From Terrisporobacter sp. (GTDB lineage Bacteria > Bacillota_A > Clostridia > Peptostreptococcales > Peptostreptococcaceae), in assembly GCA_029851945.1 (NCBI GenBank), contig JARKUZ010000004.1, forward strand, positions 1-12,431: DNA of 12,431 nucleotides, read 5' to 3'. The translations under genes were made by a program, and so were the position numbers. The notes beneath the pieces were generated by a model. That model had not been told where the DNA came from, did not search any database, and saw only the letters and a list, made by a program, of their open reading frames with translations. Positions 1 to 6,497 of the stretch are shown here, in pieces (the stretch's first letter is position 1; each line of letters begins with the position of its first letter).

Positions 1-67
1 AATCATTGTTACAGATTTATTAATTAAATTGTACAATTAAGACAATTAAATTGGAGGTAAAGGTCAT

Positions 68-1615
68 ATGCAAGGAACAGCAGGTAAAGTAAAAGCTAAA
101 GACAAATCTAAGCCAAGTTCGTCATTATTCTGGGCTTCAGCTTGTTTTACAGCAATATTCTCAATATGGGGAGTTGTAAATCCAGAAAGTTTAACAAATA
201 CTTTATACAGTTGGACATCAAGATTTAATAATGATTTCAACTGGTTCGTAATATTAATGCCATTATTAATACTAGCATTATGTGTATACTTAGCATTTGG
301 CAGATTTGGAAATGTTAAGTTAGGTGGAAAAGATACTACACCAGAATTTTCAACATTCTCATGGATGGCTATGCTATTCACAGCAGGTATAGGTGTTGGA
401 TTAGTGAACTTCGGTGTTGCAGAACCATTAACTCATTTTATGCAATCACCATTAGGATTAGCAGGTGGATACTCAGAAGCAGAAGCAGCTCAAAATGCTT
501 TAAAATTAACTTTATTTAACTGGGGATTACCAGCTTGGGCTATATATACAATAGCAGGACTTGTAGTAGGATACTTTACTTATACTAGAGGTGCAAAATT
601 CCTTCCAGGAACACCAATAGAACAAGGATTTAAAGATAAAAAATGGAGTAAGTCAGTTGCTTACGCAGCTAACTTAATGGGGGCATCAGCAGCAGCTCTT
701 ACTATGGCAGCATCAGTAGGATTAGGTGTATTCCAAGTTAAAAATGGTTTATCAAGTGTATTCGGGATGGAACTTGAAGGAACTACTTCATTATTAATAA
801 TATTAGCTGTACTATTTGTAGTTTATACACTAGCAGCAGTATTACCAGTTCAAAAAGGTATGAAGGTCTTAGGTGATATAAATATAGTAATAGCAATAGC
901 TATATTATTATTCGTATTCTTCGCAGGTAGAACAGATTACTACATGGGAACAATACTTACTACTTTAAAAAGTACTTTTACAGATATAGTACCAATAAGT
1001 TTTGAAAACTTTGCTTTATTAGATAAACAATGGTTCAATGACTGGCCAATAACTACTCTTATGTGGTGGGTATCTTGGACTCCATTTATAGGAATATTCA
1101 TAGCAAGAATATCTAAAGGTAGAACTATAAAACAAATAGTTACAGCTTCTATACTTGTACCAACTGTATTCTTAGTAATTTGGTTTAGTGTATTTGGTGG
1201 ACATGGATTATTAGATGCTATAGCAGGAAATGCTGAAATAGCAAATTACATGTTAGCTAATCCAGATGATGTTTACTTATCATTCATAATGGTATTAGAA
1301 CAATTCCCTCTATTTACAGTTACAGGAACATTATTCGTAATATTAATAGTAGTATTCTTATCAACATCAGCTACTAGTTCAGTTATATCTTTAAGTATGA
1401 TAACTAGTGATGGTGCTGAAGATGCGCCTCAATATAGAACAATAATATGGTCTATAATAATAGTTCTTATAGCTTCAGCAAACTTAATAGCTGGCTCATT
1501 CAGTGGGGTTAAAGCCGTAGCTATAGTATTATCAATACCGTACTTATTCATATTCATACTTTCTATGTCAGGATTTGTAAGACAATTAAGAAAAGATCAT
1601 GGAGGAAATAAATAA
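68..1615 (+). CDS. BCCT-family betaine/choline/carnitine transporter
   Basis: This is an integral membrane symporter of the betaine-choline-carnitine transporter family, 515 residues and so family-typical in length, with about 12 hydrophobic segments. Conserved landmarks are the glycine-rich TM1' stretch AGIGVGLVNFGVAEP (about 106-120), the aromatic-box residues W152, W157 and Y160 (same spacing as BetP W189/W194/Y197), W333-W334-x-x-W337 (BetP W373/W374/W377) and the following ARISKGRT loop (346-353). T433-S434 fall where BetP has its sodium ligands T467/S468, so sodium coupling is plausible. The classic WTxFYW signature is modified to WPITTLMWW. The long regulatory tails of BetP are absent. 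GGAGG at 53-57 places the start at the ATG at 68; bases 1-67 hold no other recognisable gene. A small membrane protein gene follows 1 nt after the stop. Exact substrate (glycine betaine, carnitine, choline) cannot be decided from sequence. Confidence 0.94.
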   Translation: MQGTAGKVKAKDKSKPSSSLFWASACFTAIFSIWGVVNPESLTNTLYSWTSRFNNDFNWFVILMPLLILALCVYLAFGRFGNVKLGGKDTTPEFSTFSWMAMLFTAGIGVGLVNFGVAEPLTHFMQSPLGLAGGYSEAEAAQNALKLTLFNWGLPAWAIYTIAGLVVGYFTYTRGAKFLPGTPIEQGFKDKKWSKSVAYAANLMGASAAALTMAASVGLGVFQVKNGLSSVFGMELEGTTSLLIILAVLFVVYTLAAVLPVQKGMKVLGDINIVIAIAILLFVFFAGRTDYYMGTILTTLKSTFTDIVPISFENFALLDKQWFNDWPITTLMWWVSWTPFIGIFIARISKGRTIKQIVTASILVPTVFLVIWFSVFGGHGLLDAIAGNAEIANYMLANPDDVYLSFIMVLEQFPLFTVTGTLFVILIVVFLSTSATSSVISLSMITSDGAEDAPQYRTIIWSIIIVLIASANLIAGSFSGVKAVAIVLSIPYLFIFILSMSGFVRQLRKDHGGNK

Positions 1616-1616
1616 T

Positions 1617-1760
1617 ATGAAAATACCAGGAATAGTTCCCATAGCACCAGAAGCAGCACTAAGTGCGGCTCAAGCTCCGGCTGAGAATATAGTACAAACA
1701 TTATGTATAATGGCGTTTCTAGGATTCTTAGTATGGTCAGTTAAATTAGTATTTGAATAA
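1617..1760 (+). CDS. 47-residue single-helix membrane protein coupled to the BCCT transporter
   Basis: This is a small protein not assigned to any family I recognise. It begins at an ATG 1 nt after the transporter stop codon, and its Shine-Dalgarno GGAGG (1601-1605) lies inside the end of the transporter gene, which suggests translational coupling. The N-terminal half (about 1-23) is Pro/Ala-rich (MKIPGIVPIAPEAALSAAQ). The C-terminal half (about 25-46) is one hydrophobic helix ending in VWSVKLVFE. Its place right behind a secondary transporter recalls the small accessory subunits found behind some NSS and SSS family transporters; that comparison is by layout only. It probably sits in the membrane with the transporter as a stabiliser or modulator. 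A terminator about 50 nt downstream closes the two-gene unit. The good ribosome binding site, sensible composition and operon position argue for a real gene despite its length. Confidence 0.72.
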   Translation: MKIPGIVPIAPEAALSAAQAPAENIVQTLCIMAFLGFLVWSVKLVFE

Positions 1761-1808
1761 AATTTAAATTATAATCGGGATACTTTAAATACATCTAAAT
1801 TTATGGTG

Positions 1809-1845
1809 AAATAAACGTCAAATTGACGTTTATTTTGCTTTTTAA
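1809..1845 (+). terminator. Rho-independent terminator of the BCCT/small-protein unit
   Basis: There is a 13-bp perfect inverted repeat, AAATAAACGTCAA (1809-1821) and TTGACGTTTATTT (1823-1835), followed by a T-rich tail (TGCTTTTT). The inner bases would open to form the loop. It lies about 50 nt after the small membrane protein gene and before the next transporter, so it probably ends the first transcript. The tail is interrupted by GC. Confidence 0.75.
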
Positions 1846-1969
1846 AAAACAAAAATGCTTTATTTATATGATAAATGGGTAAATAAAATATGCAATAAAG
1901 ATATTATATAAAGATTATTTTTATGAGATAATATTTATATGGACAATGGATAAGTGAGGAGTATATTTT

Positions 1970-3511
1970 ATGACAAATCGTTGTAACAAAAAACAAAATG
2001 AAGTCGTAATTGACAAGTTTGTTTTTTTTGGTAGTTTATTTTTAGTCGTAGGTTTAAGTTTGCCTATGCTATTTTTTGGAGATACAGGAGAAGTATTTAT
2101 TAGATCTATTAGTAATTATTTAATGACAAATTTTGGATTTTTAAATATGCTGATAGGTCTGTTTGCTATAATTGTATGTATTTATATATGTTTTAGTAAA
2201 TATGGAAATATTATACTTGGAGATAAAAATGATAAACCAGAATATAACACCATAAGTTGGGCTACAATGATGTTTTGTGCAGGAATTGGATCAAGTGTAA
2301 TGTACTGGGGTGTTATAGAATGGATTTTTTATTATACAAATCCTCCTTTTATGATGGAACCTGAGTCTTGGCAAGCAGCTGAATTTGCAGCATCTTATGG
2401 AATTTTCCATTGGGGTCCTATAGGTTGGGCCTTATATGTTTTACCAGCTTTACCAATTGCCTATTGTTACTTTATAAAAAAGGAAAATGCTTTCAAAATT
2501 AGTCATGCATTAAAGCCTATTCTTAAGAAAAAAGCAGATAGTTATTTAGGTAAGACTGTAGATATAGTATTTATATTTGCTTCTATGGGAGCTTGCGCAA
2601 CTAGTTTAGGAATTTGTGTGCCTATGGTATCAACTGGTATAAGTGAAATATTTAATATAAATAGATCTACAGGATTAAACTTAATAGTTTTATTATTAAT
2701 AGTAGCTATATTTACTATGAGTTCTTATTGTGGACTTAAAAAAGGAATACAAGTACTTAGTAATTTAAATGTTGGGATAGTTTTTGGTATCTTATTATTT
2801 GTACTTATAACTGGACCGACAGTATTTATAATAAAAATGGGGATAACTAGTATAGGTGTAATTGGTCAAAACTTCTTAAGAATGAGCACTTGGTTAGATC
2901 CTATAAATAATTCTGGTTTCCCTGAAAGTTGGACAGTATTTTATTGGGGATGGTGGGTTATATCATCACCTATAATAGGAATGTTTATAGCTAAAATATC
3001 TAAAGGAAGAACTGTAAGACAAATGTTAGCTGGAGCTATCATATACGGAACTTTAGGATGTGCATTAGTATTTGTTATATTAGGTAATTATGGATTATAC
3101 TTACAAATTAGTGGTACTTTTGATGTAATATCACATTTAAATCAGTATGGAGCAAATGTTACCATATTTAAAATATTAGGTATGTTAAAGATGGGTAAAG
3201 TTATAGTTGTATTATTCACAGTGGGGGCAATAATATTTGCAGCTACTACATTTGATTCTATATCATACATAATAGCATCTTGCACTGTAGAACATTTAGA
3301 TGATGGTCAAGAGCCTCCTAGATGGTCGAGACTATTTTGGGCATTACTTTTAGCCTTAATACCTTCTATATTTATATTAATAGATGGACCTCTTGAAACT
3401 ATTCAAACATCATCTAACATAACTGTAATACCGGGTATTATTATAATATGTTTACTTACGTTATCTTTCTTTAAGATGGCTAAAGAAGGTAATCATCATA
3501 CAAGAGAGTAA
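1970..3511 (+). CDS. CaiT-like BCCT transporter (carnitine/betaine type)
   Basis: This is a second BCCT-family membrane transporter, 513 residues with about 12 membrane segments, clearly different from the one upstream. It carries AGIGSSVMYWGVIEW (about 104-118, with the WGxxEW typical of CaiT), aromatic-box residues W148, W153 and Y156, the family signature WTVFYWGWW (321-329), AKISKGRT (341-348) and the cytoplasmic EPPRWSRLFW (448-457), matching the EEPPxxxR segment of E. coli CaiT. CaiT exchanges L-carnitine for gamma-butyrobetaine without sodium. Here the position of CaiT Arg262 appears to be N267, and TTFDS (426-430) resembles the sodium-site TSxDS of sodium-driven BCCTs, so sodium symport is possible. 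GTGAGGAG (1954-1961), 8 nt from the ATG, fixes the start. It stands alone between two terminators, beside a carnitine-type acyltransferase locus, which supports a carnitine or betaine substrate. Confidence 0.92.
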   Translation: MTNRCNKKQNEVVIDKFVFFGSLFLVVGLSLPMLFFGDTGEVFIRSISNYLMTNFGFLNMLIGLFAIIVCIYICFSKYGNIILGDKNDKPEYNTISWATMMFCAGIGSSVMYWGVIEWIFYYTNPPFMMEPESWQAAEFAASYGIFHWGPIGWALYVLPALPIAYCYFIKKENAFKISHALKPILKKKADSYLGKTVDIVFIFASMGACATSLGICVPMVSTGISEIFNINRSTGLNLIVLLLIVAIFTMSSYCGLKKGIQVLSNLNVGIVFGILLFVLITGPTVFIIKMGITSIGVIGQNFLRMSTWLDPINNSGFPESWTVFYWGWWVISSPIIGMFIAKISKGRTVRQMLAGAIIYGTLGCALVFVILGNYGLYLQISGTFDVISHLNQYGANVTIFKILGMLKMGKVIVVLFTVGAIIFAATTFDSISYIIASCTVEHLDDGQEPPRWSRLFWALLLALIPSIFILIDGPLETIQTSSNITVIPGIIIICLLTLSFFKMAKEGNHHTRE

Positions 3512-3560
3512 GTATTTGTTGATAAGTGATTTTAATGAAAGCTATAAAATTTAAATATAT

Positions 3561-3600
3561 AAAATAGCAGCTAATTTAAATATTAGCTGCTATTTTTATT
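3561..3600. terminator. Bidirectional terminator between converging genes
   Basis: A 15-bp perfect stem, AAAATAGCAGCTAAT (3561-3575) and ATTAGCTGCTATTTT (3582-3596), encloses a 6-nt loop. A run of T follows on the right and A-rich sequence flanks the left, so it can end the CaiT-like gene (plus strand) and the AraC-type gene (minus strand), whose stop codon lies only a few bases away at 3606. Confidence 0.88.
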
Positions 3601-3605
3601 ATTTA

Positions 3606-5858
3606 CTATATTTTGCTTATTTCAATAAGTTTTAAACTTCCAAGAATTATGTGTTCCTTCAAATGAATAGAATCCTCAATTAAAGAATCGGAAAATTGTA
3701 AACCTATACTTTCTTTTGATTTTAGAAATCTTAAAACTTCACGATTTGAAACGGGAGGTTTACCCATCCTTATCCATTCATCGTAAATAGAACCATTCTT
3801 TTTATTAAGGGTATAAGATTTCATACTATAACTTCCTGGTTCCAGTTCTATCTTCAAATCTATAAACTTAATTTTTAATTTTATATCTTTATAAAGTTGA
3901 GTATAATCATCATTAGTATTATTGAAGTAATCTTCTATATTTTGGTGATTATATAAAAGTATCTTATAAGTGTTTTTATTTTTTGTTATTATATACCCAC
4001 TTCCAGTATCAACAACATAACCACTTAATTTACTAAGAGTGAAGATAGCATTGAAACTTGGTTTCTTAAGACCGTTGTAAGTCAATATACCTGTATCACC
4101 CTTGAATAAGTTTAGATTACTAGAGTTATCTATAAAGTTTACTTGTGTATCGCATTCGCAATAATCATTAAGAAAGTTGTCTACTATTTTTGTAGCTTTA
4201 TAACTAGTATCATTTAAGTAGTGATTTTCTACCTGTTGAATAAAGTAAGTTTTTATTTTCATTAATTTCTTAGTTTTCATAAGTAGGATTCTAAGGAAAT
4301 CCTTAGTTTCTAAGAAATCTCTTTCTGCTGCATATACAGATATAAAGTTTATCTTTTTGTCTTGGATATATTTTATAAAGTATTCTTTGTAGAAAGTACT
4401 ACTGATAGTGAAGTCTATACCAAAGTTTAATTTTGATAAAATTTTATTTTCTGCAATTTGATCTAATATAGTTGTATAGAATTTAATCATATTAGGATAA
4501 TCTTTTTCAATAGAAGAAAGTTCGAACTTCCATTCCCTCACAGATTCTAAATCATATTTATCTATACAAAATAATATAAAAGATTCTAATCTATAGAAGA
4601 ATTTTTTTATAGATTCTTTTTTAGCATCATACTCAATCTTCATAAAAGGATTAACATGATTTTGCATGAAGAAATCCAACACACTCTCTATGTTGTACCA
4701 GTTATAATGATTTTTTAGCTCATCGTAATCATACATATTTTCGTTGAAGACACCATTAAATTTTATAAAGTCTGGTTTTATTAAGTCGATAGTTAAAGCA
4801 AAGTTCCTTTGCCAGTTTGAGTTTAGAGCATCGTAAACATTATTAAAATAAAATATTTTTTCAAAGTTTAACCATTGTTTTTTTGAAAAAGAGATACCAT
4901 CTATATCTTTTGTAATATATTCAACCATTGGATTACTAAAATTATGAGACTCATATTTTTGTAAATAATCAATGAGGTCAGAAGTACTTGTATTTGGTAA
5001 TGTAGGATTGTTTTCTACATTGTTTAAAGCAGAAGCATAATTTTTTCTGTAAGTTGAAGGTGACATATTGTACTTCTCAAAAAAAGTAGTCCTATAAGAC
5101 TTTAAAGAAGAAAAACCGTGGTCTAATGATAAATCAAGTATACTCTTATTAGTATTAATAAGATCATACATGGATTTTTCTAGTCTAAAATTATTCAAAT
5201 ATTTTAAGAAACCAACTCCCATATATTTATTGAAAAATCTAGAAACGTAATGGGTAGTTAAATATTCTCTTTTAGCCAAATCTGCTAAGGTAATTTTGGT
5301 AGCATAGTTATCATTTATATATTGTAAAATTCTATTAAATCTTTGATGATAAATAGATACATCGGAAGACTCTAAAATACCCTCTGCAGAGAAACTATCT
5401 ATAAGGTGTTCGACTAAATTAAAAGTATTTTTTAGAACTTTAATTTGATCTAAGCTATTGTTATATAACATGGATAAAATAATAGATGAACATAATGAGA
5501 AAAGTTTTTTGAATTTATCTCTATCATCTAAATCAATATTTATGGAGCTGTTACAGTCAAAATATAGCTTTTCAAAATTATTATAATATTTTTCAAAATA
5601 GTGTGGATCAAAGTATAAACTTATAATTAAACTATCTTCAGAAATATTATATATTCTGTGAATTTCAGAACTATTTATTAAAACTATATTTTCTCCATCT
5701 AAATAATAAGTGTTATTTTTTATATCTAAAAAAGCATTTCCTCTAAGCAAAAGAACTATCTCTATATCTTTATGCCACTCAAGCTCATTATCTTGTTTAT
5801 CAAAGAAAAGAAAATTTATAGGTAAATTGTTATCGTAATTTAAAAATTTATAATTCAT
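3606..5858 (-). CDS. AraC-family regulator with C-terminal GH39-like domain
   Basis: This is a 750-residue transcription regulator. The start is taken at 5858 rather than at the upstream in-frame ATG at 6053, because GAGGTG sits about 5 nt before it and because the extra 65 residues are low-complexity hydrophobic sequence from the promoter region. Domains in order are: an N-terminal cupin-type sensor (about 20-90, containing EWHKDIEIVLLLRG and a later SSEIHRIY); an AraC double helix-turn-helix (about 175-273, with TLADLAKREYLTTHYVSRFF and the C-terminal signature FEKYNMSPSTYRK); and about 400 residues (310-700) resembling GH39-type TIM-barrel glycosidases. The segment DKYDLESVREWKFEL (434-448) corresponds to the region where true GH39 enzymes carry the WNEP acid/base motif. 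That motif is missing, so the domain is more likely a ligand sensor than an enzyme. It is divergent from the acyltransferase locus and convergent with the CaiT-like gene, and is the likely local regulator of both. Confidence 0.88.
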   Translation of the reverse strand: MNYKFLNYDNNLPINFLFFDKQDNELEWHKDIEIVLLLRGNAFLDIKNNTYYLDGENIVLINSSEIHRIYNISEDSLIISLYFDPHYFEKYYNNFEKLYFDCNSSINIDLDDRDKFKKLFSLCSSIILSMLYNNSLDQIKVLKNTFNLVEHLIDSFSAEGILESSDVSIYHQRFNRILQYINDNYATKITLADLAKREYLTTHYVSRFFNKYMGVGFLKYLNNFRLEKSMYDLINTNKSILDLSLDHGFSSLKSYRTTFFEKYNMSPSTYRKNYASALNNVENNPTLPNTSTSDLIDYLQKYESHNFSNPMVEYITKDIDGISFSKKQWLNFEKIFYFNNVYDALNSNWQRNFALTIDLIKPDFIKFNGVFNENMYDYDELKNHYNWYNIESVLDFFMQNHVNPFMKIEYDAKKESIKKFFYRLESFILFCIDKYDLESVREWKFELSSIEKDYPNMIKFYTTILDQIAENKILSKLNFGIDFTISSTFYKEYFIKYIQDKKINFISVYAAERDFLETKDFLRILLMKTKKLMKIKTYFIQQVENHYLNDTSYKATKIVDNFLNDYCECDTQVNFIDNSSNLNLFKGDTGILTYNGLKKPSFNAIFTLSKLSGYVVDTGSGYIITKNKNTYKILLYNHQNIEDYFNNTNDDYTQLYKDIKLKIKFIDLKIELEPGSYSMKSYTLNKKNGSIYDEWIRMGKPPVSNREVLRFLKSKESIGLQFSDSLIEDSIHLKEHIILGSLKLIEISKI

Positions 5859-5892
5859 TTTACACCTCAATAAATAAAATACAGTCATTTTT

Positions 5893-5919
5893 ATTATATA
5901 ATCATACAATAAAAAACAA
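5893..5919 (-). promoter_or_regulatory. Candidate promoter for the AraC-type regulator
   Basis: Read on the minus strand, TTGTTT (5914-5919) and a perfect TATAAT (5893-5898) are separated by 15 nt, about 35-60 nt upstream of the chosen start codon at 5858. The -35 match and the spacing are weak, and the region is so AT-rich that chance matches are common. Confidence 0.3.
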
Positions 5920-6016
5920 AAAAAGTATATAAATGATGCATAATTTGTCATATTAGGTAGAAATAAATTAAATATGTCAATAAACCTAAAGCAAAAATAA
6001 CCTTTTAAGATAACGA

Positions 6017-6046
6017 TTGAATTAATGAATGATGATAATATATAAC
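6017..6046 (+). promoter_or_regulatory. Candidate promoter for the butyrate-kinase relic / acyltransferase unit
   Basis: TTGAAT (6017-6022) and TATAAC (6041-6046) are separated by 18 nt, about 70 nt before the start of the butyrate kinase remnant and in the divergent spacer shared with the AraC-type regulator. If real, it would drive the relic and the intact acyltransferase as one transcript. No operator for the AraC protein could be recognised. Confidence 0.28.
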
Positions 6047-6113
6047 ATATCAAGGTGATTATTTAACAAGTCAATGGAATTTAACTACAAAAATCGACAT
6101 CTGGAAAAATACT

Positions 6114-6459
6114 ATGAATAAAACAATTTTCATAATAAATCTAGGGTCTACTTCGACTAAAATAGCTCTTTTTGAAAATACAAAAGAAGTGTTTTCAGAA
6201 ATATTAAGACACCAAACAAAAGGCTTAGAAAAATTCTCTAATATATGAGAACTATATAATTATATATAGTTAAATTCCTTAAGTCGAAGGAAGTTGATAC
6301 AGAGAACTTAAGTGCCATATCAGTTATAGGTGAAATTTTAATCCATCTAGCTTAGCAACCTTAATAGGATATAACATAGCACAAGATTATAACCTACTAT
6401 CATATGTAGTTGACCTACCAGTGGTTTATGATATTAACAATAAGTTTTTGATGGAGTAA
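6114..6459 (+). pseudogene. buk: Butyrate kinase remnant (truncated, frameshifted)
   Basis: The first 44 codons (6114-6248, ending in TGA) read as the start of an acetate/butyrate kinase family protein. They carry the phosphate-binding strand FIINLGSTSTKIALFE, where intact butyrate kinases have NPGSTSTKIA, followed by FSEILRH. Homology continues in other frames: KFLKSKEVDTENLSAISVIG from 6272, and then LATLIGYNIAQDYN and LLSYVVDLPVVYD from 6343 to 6456. These match in order the family segments around FLxxNGVDLxxLxAVVGRGG and SNLGxxIAxxIAxxxNxPxFIVDPVVVDE. The glycine-rich GRGG loop and about 25 following codons are deleted, and nothing after roughly residue 150 of about 355 remains. There are thus an early stop, two frame changes, an internal deletion and loss of the C-terminal half, so no active kinase can be made. 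Butyrate kinase converts butyryl phosphate and ADP to butyrate and ATP. Confidence 0.78.
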
Positions 6460-6497
6460 TATTTTTTAGAATTTGGGATAAAAATAGGAGAGATAAA

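Noticed and set aside
64..381. 105-codon minus-strand ORF
   Set aside because: It is antisense to the start of the BCCT transporter, whose family match and ribosome binding site are clear; it has no ribosome binding site or family resemblance of its own.
1846..1969. Promoter or AraC operator for the CaiT-like gene
   Set aside because: Several TATAAT-like and TTTATA-like strings occur in this AT-rich stretch, but no -35/-10 pair or repeated operator stands out enough to place.
5859..6053. In-frame 65-residue N-terminal extension of the AraC-type regulator
   Set aside because: It is low-complexity hydrophobic sequence translated from an AT-rich promoter region. The ATG at 5858 has a well-spaced GAGGTG and begins the conserved cupin, so the shorter start is used.
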